Source: Pseudomonas frederiksbergensis (GTDB taxonomy: Bacteria > Pseudomonadota > Gammaproteobacteria > Pseudomonadales > Pseudomonadaceae). From it: a stretch of 64,000 nt of DNA. Within the stretch, counting starts at the first letter, position 1. The number at the start of each line of letters is the position of its first letter. This document shows, one piece after another, positions 17,982-26,084 of this stretch. The position numbers and the translations under genes were made by a program. The stretch lies in the NCBI RefSeq assembly GCF_003732705.1, contig NZ_MOBR01000004.1, positions 124,001 to 188,000 on the forward strand. Direction: 5' to 3'. The notes beneath the pieces were generated by a model. The model ran no database searches, had not been told where the DNA came from, and saw nothing but the letters and a program-made list of their open reading frames with translations.

Positions 17982-18575
17982 TCAAGCCAACAACATCTGC
18001 CGCAACTCAACACAATCCGCCGCATGCCAATCCGCCAACTCCGGCCACGGATTCTCCGGCAGATTCACCAGCACCGTCCGCGCCCCCGCCGCTCGCCCAC
18101 AATCCAGGTCAAAGCGGTAATCACCGACCATCACCAGCTCGCTCGCCGGCACATTCCAGGCTTCGGCCAATTTCAGCAAACCACCGGGATGCGGCTTGGG
18201 CGGCGCTTCGTCACGGCCCAACACATCCTCCACCGCGAAGCAGTCAGCCAGGCCGATCGCCTCAAGGGTCACGTGCGCCAGTTCCCGCGCATTGCGGGTG
18301 AGGATGCCGAGGCGATAACCGCGCCCGGCCAGTTCACGCACTAATTCCACCGCACCGGGTGCCGGTTTCGAACCCAGTGCCAGGTCCCGCTCATGCTCCA
18401 GCAACCACGCATGTTTGGCGGCGGCTTCGGCGGCTGGCAACGCGGCGAGGTGGGTCAGGATGTCGTCTTCGGCGGGGATCGCCAATGCCACGCGGATCGC
18501 CGCGAAATCATGCACGGCCACCGTCAGGGTGCCGTCCATGTCGAACACCCAGTGCCGCACTTCGGCCAGGCTCAT
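17982..18575 (-). CDS. HAD-family hydrolase
   Basis: A 197-residue haloacid-dehalogenase-type phosphatase. Motif I is VFDMDGTLT (Asp12 nucleophile, Asp14), motif II is in LGILTRNA (Thr), and motif IV is MVGDYRFDLDCG. A small helical cap lies after motif I. Members act on phosphoglycolate, beta-phosphoglucose or similar small phosphates; the exact substrate is not evident. The start overlaps the tesB stop by four bases (ATGA), giving a coupled pair. Confidence 0.9.
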   Translation of the reverse strand: MSLAEVRHWVFDMDGTLTVAVHDFAAIRVALAIPAEDDILTHLAALPAAEAAAKHAWLLEHERDLALGSKPAPGAVELVRELAGRGYRLGILTRNARELAHVTLEAIGLADCFAVEDVLGRDEAPPKPHPGGLLKLAEAWNVPASELVMVGDYRFDLDCGRAAGARTVLVNLPENPWPELADWHAADCVELRQMLLA

Positions 18576-19441
18576 GCCCAATCCTTGCGATGACGAATCA
18601 GGCCTTCTTGAGTGACCGAGGCCACCAATTGCCCGGCGCGATTGAACACGCTGCCGCGGGAGAAACCACGAGAGTTGCCGGCCCACGGACTGTCCATGGC
18701 GTAGAGCAACCAGTCATCGGCGCGCAGGTCCGAGTGGAACCACAACGCGTGGTCGAGGCTGGCGACCTGCATGTCTTTCTGCCACACCGATTTGCCGTGG
18801 GGCAGCAGCGACGTGGTCAACAGCCCGAAGTCCGAAGCGTAGGCCAACAGGTATTTGTGCAGCGCCGGCGAGTCGGCCAAGGCACCGTCGGCGCGAAACC
18901 ACACGTACTTGATCGGGTCAGTCGCTTGCGGGTTGTAGGGATCTGTCTCGGTCACCGGGCGGAATTCGATCGGCTTCGGGCAGAGCAATTTTTCGCGCAT
19001 GTGTTCCGGGATCAAATGCGCGCGTTGCTGCGCCAGTTCCAGTTCCGACGGCAGGTTTTCCGGGCCGACCACTTGCGGCATTTCGGTCTGGTGCTGGAAG
19101 CCTTCTTCGTCGTACTGGAAGGACGCGCTGCAGGTGAAGATCGGATGGCCCTTCTGGATCGCCGTCACTCGACGAGTACTGAAACTGCCGCCATCGCGCA
19201 CCCGATCAACCTGATACACCACCGGCAACTTGGCATCGCCCGGACGCAGGAAATAGCCGTGCATCGAGTGCACATGCCGCGTCTCTTCGACGGTCTGACT
19301 GGCCGCCGACAGGGACTGGCCGAGCACCTGGCCGCCGAACAACTGACGGAAACCCAGGTCCTGGCTGCGGCCGCGGAACAGGTTTTCTTCAATCGGTTCC
19401 AGGGTCAGCAGGTCTACCAGATCTTCCAATACTTGGCTCAT
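18572..19441 (-). CDS. tesB: Acyl-CoA thioesterase II
   Basis: A 289-residue double-hotdog thioesterase hydrolysing medium and long acyl-CoA. The landmarks are FRGRSQDLGFRQLFGGQVLGQ at the N-terminus (shortened: FGGQVLGQSL), the central RRVTAIQKG and the C-terminal ASLDHALWFH with the catalytic aspartate. Length and both hotdog halves are complete. It is followed by an overlapping HAD gene. A housekeeping role in fatty-acid turnover is usual. Confidence 0.95.
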   Translation of the reverse strand: MSQVLEDLVDLLTLEPIEENLFRGRSQDLGFRQLFGGQVLGQSLSAASQTVEETRHVHSMHGYFLRPGDAKLPVVYQVDRVRDGGSFSTRRVTAIQKGHPIFTCSASFQYDEEGFQHQTEMPQVVGPENLPSELELAQQRAHLIPEHMREKLLCPKPIEFRPVTETDPYNPQATDPIKYVWFRADGALADSPALHKYLLAYASDFGLLTTSLLPHGKSVWQKDMQVASLDHALWFHSDLRADDWLLYAMDSPWAGNSRGFSRGSVFNRAGQLVASVTQEGLIRHRKDWA

Positions 19442-19547
19442 TCAGGCTCTCCTCACACAAAGCAATGCCGCGCAGTCTTGGCTGCGGCGGTCGATTCAGT
19501 TAATGGCCCAGGCCAACATGGCGACCATTGTAAACGTCCGCGCGGGC

Positions 19548-20117
19548 TTATCCATGCAAGGTTTGCAGCCATTGTTCACGGGTGATGCGGTACAGGACAT
19601 GGTGCCGCAGCGGATGGTCAGGCGCGAGCTTCGGGTGGTCAAAGTCATCGGCTGAATCATGCTGCATGCCGATGGCCTGCATGACTTTCTCCGACGGCAG
19701 ATTGGCTTGCGTAGTGAAGGCCACCACCTCGCTCAGCGCCAACCGGTCAAAGCCGCAGCGCAGAGCGGTCCACGCGGCCTCACTGGCGTAACCCAGGCCC
19801 CAGTGTTCGCGGGCCAGGCGCCAGCCGATTTCCGTAGCCGGGGTGAAAGGCGCGTCGAAACTGACCACGCCCAACCCGGTAAACCCGATAAAGGCGCCAG
19901 TGTCCTTGCGCTCCAGTGCCCAGAGACCGAAACCGTGCTCGGCAAAATGCCCGCGAATCCGTCCGATCAACGAAGCACTTTCCAATCGACTCAAGGGCTC
20001 GGGGAAATAACGCATCACCTGTGGATCGGCACACATCGCCGCAAACTCCGGCAAATCCTCGTCACTCCATTGCCGCAACAGCAAGCGTGCGCTTTCGAGT
20101 TCCAGTATCGGCTCCAT
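19548..20117 (-). CDS. GNAT-family N-acetyltransferase (RimJ/RimL type)
   Basis: A 189-residue acetyltransferase. The start LESARLLLRQWSDEDLPEFA and the middle part EIGWRLAREHWGLGYASEA are characteristic of the RimJ/RimL-like GNAT group; the second contains the acetyl-CoA pyrophosphate loop. GGAGGGG precedes the ATG at 20117, so the 29-codon upstream extension is rejected. The substrate could be a protein N-terminus or a small molecule. Confidence 0.9.
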   Translation of the reverse strand: MEPILELESARLLLRQWSDEDLPEFAAMCADPQVMRYFPEPLSRLESASLIGRIRGHFAEHGFGLWALERKDTGAFIGFTGLGVVSFDAPFTPATEIGWRLAREHWGLGYASEAAWTALRCGFDRLALSEVVAFTTQANLPSEKVMQAIGMQHDSADDFDHPKLAPDHPLRHHVLYRITREQWLQTLHG

Positions 20118-20202
20118 CGTGCCCCTCCAATTCCATACTTCGAGTCTACATCGCTGGTAGGATCCTTCACTCCTCCTACCTGCATTCCTACACAAATCAG
20201 CC

Positions 20203-21123
20203 ATGCCCCTGCCCTTGATCTACCACGAAGACTACAGCCCCGAGTTCCCGGCGGAGCACCGCTTCCCCATGGACAAGTTCCGCCTGCTGCGCGATCACCT
20301 GGTGGACAGCGGCCTGGTCCGGGACGCTGACCTGCTGCGCCCGGAACTGTGTCCGGCAGAGATTCTCGCCCTCGCACATGACCCTGCGTATATCGAACGC
20401 TACATGAGTGGCGAGTTGTCCCGCGAAGACCAGCGGCGCCTCGGCCTGCCGTGGAACGAAGCCCTGGCGCGGCGCACGGTGCGGGCGGTCGGCGGTTCGT
20501 TGCTGGCGGCTGAGCAGGCGCTGGAACATGGACTGGCCTGTCACCTGGCGGGCGGCACCCACCATGCTCACTACGACTACCCGGCCGGATTCTGCATCTT
20601 CAACGACCTGGCGGTGATCAGCCATTACCTGCTGGAAAGCGGTCGGGTAAATCGCGTGCTGATCTTCGATTGCGACGTGCACCAGGGCGACGGGACTGCA
20701 CGGATCCTGCACAACACCCCGGACGCGATCACCGTTTCCCTGCACTGTGAGAAGAATTTTCCTGCACGCAAAGCCGAAAGTGATTGGGACATTCCATTGC
20801 CCAAAGGCATGGGCGATGCCGATTATTTGAAGGTGGTAGACGACGCGCTCAACTACTTGCTGCCGCTCTACCAACCGGACCTGGTGCTGTATGACGCCGG
20901 GGTCGATGTGCACAAGGACGACGCGCTGGGTTACCTGAAACTGACCGACGAAGGCGTCGCCGCCCGGGATGAAAGCGTGATGCGCCACTGCCTGGGCCGC
21001 GACATCCCGGTGGTCGGGGTGATCGGCGGCGGCTACAGCAAGGACCGCCATGCCCTGGCCCGCCGCCACGGCATCCTCCATCACAGCGCACAACGAGTGT
21101 GGCAGTCATCAGGTTGTCATTGA
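20203..21123 (+). CDS. Histone-deacetylase-like amidohydrolase
   Basis: A 306-residue protein of the HDAC/acetylpolyamine amidohydrolase superfamily. The active-site His pair is in GGTHHAHYD (120-121), and the zinc ligands are Asp158 and His160 (FDCDVHQGDG) and Asp235 (DAGVDVH). The complete catalytic set suggests an active deacetylase. Bacterial members act on acetylated polyamines, acetoin-related compounds or proteins; which applies here is open. It is divergent from the GNAT gene, an acetyltransferase/deacetylase adjacency that may be coincidental. Confidence 0.9.
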   Translation: MPLPLIYHEDYSPEFPAEHRFPMDKFRLLRDHLVDSGLVRDADLLRPELCPAEILALAHDPAYIERYMSGELSREDQRRLGLPWNEALARRTVRAVGGSLLAAEQALEHGLACHLAGGTHHAHYDYPAGFCIFNDLAVISHYLLESGRVNRVLIFDCDVHQGDGTARILHNTPDAITVSLHCEKNFPARKAESDWDIPLPKGMGDADYLKVVDDALNYLLPLYQPDLVLYDAGVDVHKDDALGYLKLTDEGVAARDESVMRHCLGRDIPVVGVIGGGYSKDRHALARRHGILHHSAQRVWQSSGCH

Positions 21124-21133
21124 GCTGTGAATC

Positions 21134-21169
21134 TTTACCCACAATGCCTGTGGAACTGCCTGTGGATAA
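21134..21169. promoter_or_regulatory. Cluster of DnaA-box-like sequences
   Basis: TGTGGATAA at 21161-21169 is an exact DnaA box on the minus strand. It is preceded by TTTACCCACA at 21134-21143 and CTGTGGAAC, both near matches. The three lie within 36 bp between the deacetylase gene and a REPIN. DnaA binding is inferred only. Confidence 0.35.
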
Positions 21170-21259
21170 CCTGAGTGAAAGCGCCTGCAGGCTATGTTGT
21201 ATATAGCTTGTAGAGCACTGGTTGTTTTTTGATCACCTTTTGAACGCCCCGGATCTAAT

Positions 21260-21348
21260 GTGGGAGCGAGCTTGCTCGCGATGAGGCCATCCCATCCAAC
21301 ATCAATTTTGAATGACAGACCGCTTTCGCGAGCAGGCTCGCTCCCACA
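21260..21348. repeat. REPIN
   Basis: TGTGGGAGCGAGCTTGCTCGCG-type arm (core GCGAGCTTGCTCGC) and its inverse CGCGAGCAGGCTCGCTCC with a 45-bp spacer. Confidence 0.88.
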
Positions 21349-21402
21349 GGGAATGGTGCTGATAGAATGCGCCGCTTATCCAGCCATACCGCAGCGCATT
21401 CC

Positions 21403-22644
21403 ATGACCCAGCCCTCGACTTCCCTCCCCGCCCACGTCGCCATCATCGGCGGCGGCCCCGCCGGCCTGATGGCTGCAGAGGTATTGAGCCAGGCCGGAAT
21501 CAAAGTCGATCTGTACGACGGCATGCCCTCCGTAGGCCGAAAATTCCTGCTGGCCGGTGTCGGCGGCATGAACATCACCCACTCCGAAGCCTACCCGGCG
21601 TTCCTCTCGCGCTACGCCGAACGGGCGCCACACATCGCACCGCTGCTGCGCTCCTTTGGCGCCGAAGCGCTGTGCCAGTGGATTCATGACTTGGGCATCG
21701 AAACCTTTGTCGGCAGCTCCGGCCGGGTGTTTCCTACAGACATGAAAGCCGCTCCCCTACTCCGCGCCTGGCTCAAACGCCTGCGCGATGCGGGTGTAGT
21801 TATCCACACCCGCCATCGCTGGCTCGGTTGGAATGAGCACGGTGATTTGCGAATCGCTGGCCCCACCGGCGAAATCACCGTCAAACCCGACGCCACCCTG
21901 CTCGCCCTCGGTGGCGGCAGTTGGTCGCGCCTGGGCTCGGACGGCGCCTGGATGCTGCCGCTGGAACAACGCGGCGTAGGACTGGCGCCGCTGCAACCGA
22001 GCAATTGCGGCTTCGAAGTGCAGGCCTGGAGCGAATTGATGGTCAGCAAATTCGCTGGCGCACCGCTGAAAAATATCGCCATCGGGTTGAATGATGACAT
22101 TCCGCGCCTCGGGGAATGTGTGATAACCGCCACGGGGATTGAAGGCAGTTTGATCTACGCGTTGTCCGCGCCGATCCGTGAAGCCATCAACCTGCAGGGC
22201 TCGGCGACCATTCATATCGACCTGTTGCCGGGCCGGCCTGTGGATAAAGTCGAGGCTGCGTTGCGCAAACCCCGAGGCTCGCGCTCCATGTCCAAGCACC
22301 TGCATAGCCAACTCGGAATCGATGGGGTGAAAGCGGCGTTGCTACGCGAACTGACCGGCGCCGACTGCTTTGCCGATCCGGCCTTGCTGGCCAAAGCGAT
22401 CAAGGCATTGCCACTGACGCTGATGAAAACCCGGCCATTGGACGAAGCGATCAGCAGTGCGGGCGGGGTGAAGTTCGAGTCGATGGATGAACGCTTGATG
22501 CTCAAGCAACTGCCTGGGGTGTTTTGTGCGGGGGAAATGCTGGACTGGGAAGCGCCGACTGGCGGCTATTTGCTGACCGGGTGTTTTGCCAGTGGGCGGG
22601 CGGCGGGGTTCGGAATAGCAGACTGGCTGAAACACCGACACTGA
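21403..22644 (+). CDS. NAD(P)/FAD-dependent oxidoreductase, HI0933/YhiN-like
   Basis: A 413-residue flavoprotein. The FAD-binding motif GGGPAGLMAAE (16-26) opens the Rossmann fold, followed by GRKFLLAGVGGMNITHSE, typical of the HI0933-like family, and a C-terminal FAD segment with GGVKFESMD and TGGYLLTGCFASGRAAG. The ATG at 21403 places the FAD motif at the normal distance; the 12-codon extension upstream is unnecessary. The biochemical role of this TIGR03862-like group is unknown. Confidence 0.9.
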   Translation: MTQPSTSLPAHVAIIGGGPAGLMAAEVLSQAGIKVDLYDGMPSVGRKFLLAGVGGMNITHSEAYPAFLSRYAERAPHIAPLLRSFGAEALCQWIHDLGIETFVGSSGRVFPTDMKAAPLLRAWLKRLRDAGVVIHTRHRWLGWNEHGDLRIAGPTGEITVKPDATLLALGGGSWSRLGSDGAWMLPLEQRGVGLAPLQPSNCGFEVQAWSELMVSKFAGAPLKNIAIGLNDDIPRLGECVITATGIEGSLIYALSAPIREAINLQGSATIHIDLLPGRPVDKVEAALRKPRGSRSMSKHLHSQLGIDGVKAALLRELTGADCFADPALLAKAIKALPLTLMKTRPLDEAISSAGGVKFESMDERLMLKQLPGVFCAGEMLDWEAPTGGYLLTGCFASGRAAGFGIADWLKHRH

Positions 22645-22750
22645 TCGTTCCCACGCTCCGCGTGGGAATGCAGCCCGGGACGCTCCGCGTCCCAACAGCG
22701 GACGCAGAGCGTCCATTGAGGCATTCCCACGCAGAGCGTGGGAACGATCA
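22642..22750. repeat. GATCGTTCCCACGC inverted-repeat element
   Basis: GATCGTTCCCACGCTCCGCG and the inverse GCGTGGGAACGATC enclose two inner copies of GGACGCTCCGCGTCC-like sequence. It starts inside the stop codon of the flavoprotein gene. Three similar elements occur at 26267, 36817 and 53695. Confidence 0.85.
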
Positions 22751-22755
22751 CTGGA

Positions 22756-24090
22756 TCAAGGCTTCTTCTTACGCGGCCCAGTGTTAAACACCGGCACTTT
22801 GCGCACAGGCTTGATCGAAGGCTCCACCGCCGAAGCATCCCCGCTCTCTACCCACTTACCCAAATTGCGCTTGCCGCCACCGGAGGTCTTTGGCTTCTTT
22901 GGTTTTTTCGGCTTCTTTACCACCTGACCGCTGGAATCCGTATCCGGTACCCGATGCTCAGGTTCGAAGTCCTGCTCGGTCTGGCGAGTCAGTGTCTGAC
23001 GGGTCAACATCTCGATGGCCGACAGCTGATTCACTTCATCGGCGCACACCAACGAAATCGCCTCGCCGGTAGCACCCGCACGCCCGGTACGACCGATGCG
23101 GTGGATGTAGTCTTCGGCCACGATCGGCAGGTCAAAGTTGACCACCAGCGGCAAGTCTTCGATATCCAGACCACGGGCCGCGACGTCGGTGGCCACCAGA
23201 ATCTGAATCTCACTGGCCTTGAACCGATCCAGCGCCCGCTGACGGGTTGCCTGGGGTTTGTCGCCATGGATGCCGTCGGCGTTGATGCCCAGCCCTTGGA
23301 GTTTTTCCACCAGCGCGTCCACACCGTTGCGGGTCTTGGCGAACACCAGCACCTGTTTCCACTTGCCCTTGCGCAGCAAATGAATGAACAGCTCCGGCTT
23401 GCGCTTCTTGTCCACCACCACAACCCACTGCTTGACGGTGTTGGCGGCCACGTTGCGCGGGCTGACTTCGATGCTCAGCGGATCGTTGAGCATTTGCCCG
23501 GCGAGCAAGCGGATCGCGTCGGAGAAGGTCGCGGAGAACAACAGCGTCTGACGCTGTTTCGGCAACACGCGGTAGATGTTCCCCAGTTCCTCGGAGAAAC
23601 CCAGGTCGAGCATGCGATCAGCTTCGTCGAGGATCAGGGTTTGCAGTTGATTGAACTTGAGCGCCTTCTGGCGATACAGATCGAGCAAACGCCCCGGCGT
23701 CGCCACCAGCACATCAACCCCTTTGCGCAGCTTCATCATCTGCGGGTTGATGCTGACGCCGCCGTACACCGCGTAGGTGCTCAACGGCAGGTTCTCGGCG
23801 TACTGGCGCACGGCTTCGTGAACCTGTTCAGCCAGTTCGCGGGTCGGCACCAGGATCAGCGCGCGAACAGAATTGGACGCGACTTTCGGCCCTTCCATGG
23901 CCAGCAACTGCAGCAGCGGTAACGCGAAACCGGCGGTCTTGCCGGTGCCGGTCTGGGCCGCAGCCATCAGGTCGCGACCGGCCAGCACCGCCGGAATGGC
24001 TTGCGCCTGGACCGGCGTAGGTGTCTGGTAGCCGAGCGTCTCAAGAGAGCGCAGCAAGGGTTCGATCAGGCCAAGGGAGGCGAAAGTCAT
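22756..24090 (-). CDS. rhlE: DEAD-box RNA helicase, RhlE-like
   Basis: A 444-residue ATP-dependent RNA helicase. The motifs occur in order: Q motif (GYQTPTPVQAQAIP), AAQTGTGKT (Walker A), PTRELAEQV (Ia), TPGRLLDL (Ib), DEAD in LILDEADRMLD, SAT in FSATFSD, and HRIGRTGRAG (VI). The C-terminal tail is short and lysine-rich (KKPKKPKKPK), typical for RhlE-type proteins that act in ribosome assembly or RNA decay. Pseudomonads have several RhlE paralogues; this one cannot be assigned to a specific paralogue from sequence alone. Confidence 0.93.
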   Translation of the reverse strand: MTFASLGLIEPLLRSLETLGYQTPTPVQAQAIPAVLAGRDLMAAAQTGTGKTAGFALPLLQLLAMEGPKVASNSVRALILVPTRELAEQVHEAVRQYAENLPLSTYAVYGGVSINPQMMKLRKGVDVLVATPGRLLDLYRQKALKFNQLQTLILDEADRMLDLGFSEELGNIYRVLPKQRQTLLFSATFSDAIRLLAGQMLNDPLSIEVSPRNVAANTVKQWVVVVDKKRKPELFIHLLRKGKWKQVLVFAKTRNGVDALVEKLQGLGINADGIHGDKPQATRQRALDRFKASEIQILVATDVAARGLDIEDLPLVVNFDLPIVAEDYIHRIGRTGRAGATGEAISLVCADEVNQLSAIEMLTRQTLTRQTEQDFEPEHRVPDTDSSGQVVKKPKKPKKPKTSGGGKRNLGKWVESGDASAVEPSIKPVRKVPVFNTGPRKKKP

Positions 24091-24142
24091 GGGATTACCG
24101 TAGGAAAAATCAGAGCGGATAGGCGATGGCGCGCAGTTTACC

Positions 24143-25069
24143 CTAATTCACACGGGATTCTGTCGGCGCCACCGCCGCAGGTCGCACCGGAGCCCGTCGC
24201 CACTGCGGCAAACCGATCAACACCACAGCGCTGATGATCACCGCCATGGCAATCGCTTCCTCGATCCCGATGCTCTCGCCGACAAACACAATCCCCAGCA
24301 ACACCGCCACCGCCGGGTTGACGTAGGCATAACTGGTGGCCGCCGCCGGACGCACGTTTTTCAACAGGTACATGTAGGCGTTGAAGGCGATGATCGAACC
24401 GAAGCCGATCAGGTAAGCCAATGCGGCCCAGCCTTCAATCGGCGGCAAGCTGTCCAGATGTTCGCCACTGACCGCACTGCCGATCAGCAACACCACGCCA
24501 CCCACCAGCATTTCCACGGCACTGGCCATCGCGCCTTGGGGCAACGGCAAGTGTTTGCTCCACACCGAACCGAAAGCCCAGGACGCGGCGGCGAACACCA
24601 ACAGCGCCGCGCCCAACGGACTCGATTGCAGATTGGAACCGAGGTTGAGCATCGCGATGCCGATCAGCCCGAGCACAATCCCGGCCCATTCAAGACGGGT
24701 ATTACGCGCGCCCCAGAAATAGCCGCACAGCAAGGTAAACAACGGCACCGTCGCCACCGCCAACGCGGCAACGCCCGACGCCACCCCGGTGTGTTCGGCC
24801 ACGCTTACCGCGCCGTTACCGAAACTGAGCAGCAAAATCCCGATGATCCCCGCCGCTTTCCACTGCGCCCAAGTGGGTGCCGGCGCCCCGCGCCAGCGCA
24901 GGAACGCGTACATCAACGTCCCGGCAATCACAAAGCGAATCCCGCCGAGCATCAACGGCGGCCAATACTGCACGCCGATGCGAATGACCAGATAGGTCGA
25001 GCCCCAAATCACGTACAACGCGAAAAAAGCGGCGATTAACGGCAAGGGGAAGCGACGTAAGCCAGGCAT
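24143..25069 (-). CDS. EamA/DMT-family transporter, YedA-like
   Basis: A 308-residue exporter with ten predicted helices in two EamA repeats. FFALYVIWGSTYLVIRIG is the YedA-type opening and the second repeat begins at GAALLVFAAASWAFGSVWS. The ATG at 25069 was chosen over a TTG six codons earlier. The cytoplasmic C-terminus is short and basic. The gene is followed by rhlE on the same strand with about 50 bp between. Substrate unknown. Confidence 0.9.
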   Translation of the reverse strand: MPGLRRFPLPLIAAFFALYVIWGSTYLVIRIGVQYWPPLMLGGIRFVIAGTLMYAFLRWRGAPAPTWAQWKAAGIIGILLLSFGNGAVSVAEHTGVASGVAALAVATVPLFTLLCGYFWGARNTRLEWAGIVLGLIGIAMLNLGSNLQSSPLGAALLVFAAASWAFGSVWSKHLPLPQGAMASAVEMLVGGVVLLIGSAVSGEHLDSLPPIEGWAALAYLIGFGSIIAFNAYMYLLKNVRPAAATSYAYVNPAVAVLLGIVFVGESIGIEEAIAMAVIISAVVLIGLPQWRRAPVRPAAVAPTESRVN

Positions 25070-25182
25070 TGGGCAGCTCGTAGGCAAGACAAGGAGACTG
25101 GATATTCTAGAAAGGCCAAGCCGTAAAAATAAGTTACAAAACCTGTTTATCGCACCGGTACACTTTTCAAAGCACAGATTCC

Positions 25183-25303
25183 TGTAGGAGCCGAGCTTGC
25201 TCGCGATAGCGGTGTGTCAGTCGACTTCAATGATGACTGACACGCAGCCATCGCGAGCAAGCTCGGCTCCTACCGGATTTAGTGGTGTTGTCAGAATCCG
25301 CGT
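25183..25303. repeat. REPIN plus tail, first copy of a tandem unit
   Basis: An inverted REP pair (TGTAGGAGCCGAGCTTGCTC and inverse, 25183-25274) is followed by a tail ending GTCAGAATCCGCGT (25290-25303). The same tail follows the next REPIN, where it forms the end of the BRO-N gene. The 354-bp gap between the EamA and BRO-N genes consists of these two units. Confidence 0.8.
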
Positions 25304-25318
25304 CACAGGAGATCCAAT

Positions 25319-25436
25319 GTGGGAGCGGGCTTGCTCGCGAAGGCGGTTTGTCAGTCACATAGATGTTGGATGTGCCGAGGCTTTCGCGAGCAAGCCCGCT
25401 CCCACAGGGGATTTGCGGTGTGGTCAGAATCCGCGT
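25319..25436. repeat. REPIN plus tail, second copy
   Basis: An inverted REP pair (TGTGGGAGCGGGCTTGCTCG and inverse, 25319-25407) followed by the tail at 25415-25436, which matches 25282-25303 at 20 of 22 bases. It includes the stop codon of the BRO-N gene. Confidence 0.8.
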
Positions 25437-25918
25437 GCGCCGCTATATCCGGCGCCCAGCAAACACGGCATATCCTTCAGGCGAACCCAGGGTTCGGTCC
25501 GCCAATGCAACAGGCTCAAGGTTCCACCCGCCCATTCCATCAAGCGCAAACTCGGGGCCTGATTCGAGGCTACCCCGCCACCGTCGCGCAGCATCGGCAC
25601 TACGTGATGGGTCAACCAACGGCGCAGATTCCGGTTCTCCGGGCAGTAGTGATAGACCAGCATCGCGTACACGCCGGACTCGCTCAGCATCAACGTTTCC
25701 TGGGGGGCGTCGCTGCCAGACAAACACATCATCCGGCGTTGATCGGCGTCGAGCTTGAGTGCGTGTCGGCCGTTGATATCCACGCCCATTAATCGGCCGA
25801 TATCCCGGGCGCAAAACCAGGCTTCTGCGTGCAGCAAGAGTGCTCGCAATTGGATGTGATGGCGGATGAAGGTTTGGGGGATGAAAGGAACTGGGGGATT
25901 AGGGGTGATTTTGACCAT
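25424..25918 (-). CDS. BRO-N domain (antirepressor-like) protein
   Basis: A 164-residue protein with a BRO-N domain, the DNA-binding module of phage antirepressors and baculovirus repeated ORFs. The family pattern is seen in WFCARDIGRLMGV (residues 35-47), LSESGVYAMLVYH and ENRNLRRWLTHHVVPMLR. The C-terminal antirepressor domain is absent apart from a 40-residue tail, so the gene may be a domesticated remnant. The start ATG at 25918 follows GGTAGGAAATTTGCC, which supplies its ribosome site and is complementary to a loop of the upstream cloverleaf RNA. No other phage genes are nearby. Confidence 0.82.
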   Translation of the reverse strand: MVKITPNPPVPFIPQTFIRHHIQLRALLLHAEAWFCARDIGRLMGVDINGRHALKLDADQRRMMCLSGSDAPQETLMLSESGVYAMLVYHYCPENRNLRRWLTHHVVPMLRDGGGVASNQAPSLRLMEWAGGTLSLLHWRTEPWVRLKDMPCLLGAGYSGARGF

Positions 25919-25928
25919 GGCAAATTTC

Positions 25929-26054
25929 CTACCGAGAAGTTGGAGATGCCAGCATCACTTGCAGGTGATGGGTGGCAGCTGTGTACGGGTCTGCAAGACC
26001 GAGTCGGTAGGGAACCCCGGTAGACCCGAAGGTCACCCCGCACACAGCCACCAT
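25929..26054 (-). CDS. Leader ORF upstream of BRO-N gene
   Basis: A 41-codon frame starting MVAVCGVTFGSTGVPYR and ending at TAG only 11 bases before the BRO-N start. It spans the cloverleaf RNA. The frame is open further upstream (a TTG at 26114), but that start would lie inside the promoter. A +1 shift at its CGG-TAG end would fuse it to the BRO-N frame. In phage P1/P7-type systems an upstream small ORF is translated to permit antirepressor synthesis, and this ORF is placed correspondingly. Whether the peptide matters is unknown. Confidence 0.4.
   Translation of the reverse strand: MVAVCGVTFGSTGVPYRLGLADPYTAATHHLQVMLASPTSR
25953..25970 (-). promoter_or_regulatory. Hairpin with loop complementary to the C4-like RNA
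   Basis: CATCAC and GTGATG form a six-base-pair stem with loop CTGCAA (minus strand). Its CTGCAAG segment is complementary to CTTGCAG in the third arm of the cloverleaf (25991-25997), allowing a kissing interaction. Confidence 0.5.
25978..26048 (-). ncRNA. C4-antisense-RNA-like cloverleaf
   Basis: The closing stem GCTGTGTGCGGG/CCCGTACACAGC (26037-26048 with 25978-25989) encloses three arms. One is the hairpin GACC-TTCG-GGTC (26023-26034), a stable UUCG tetraloop; another carries TTCCCTACCGA (26004-26014), and the last carries CTTGCAG (25991-25997). The latter two are complementary to the BRO-N ribosome site (TCGGTAGGAA, 25926-25935) and to the intervening hairpin. Phages P1 and P7 use C4 RNA in this way to block antirepressor synthesis. 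The assignment rests on structure and complementarity, not on a covariance-model search. Confidence 0.68.
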
Positions 26055-26084
26055 GAATCGATGGTCGCCAAGTAAAGCGACGCG

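Noticed and set aside
25183..25407. CRISPR-like array from closely spaced repeats
   Set aside because: The repeats are inverted REP pairs with no regular spacer length and no cas genes nearby.
25978..26048. A tRNA gene in the cloverleaf region
   Set aside because: The outer stem is 12 bp, the arms do not fit tRNA lengths, and there is no proper D-arm or anticodon loop; complementarity to the BRO-N leader explains it better.
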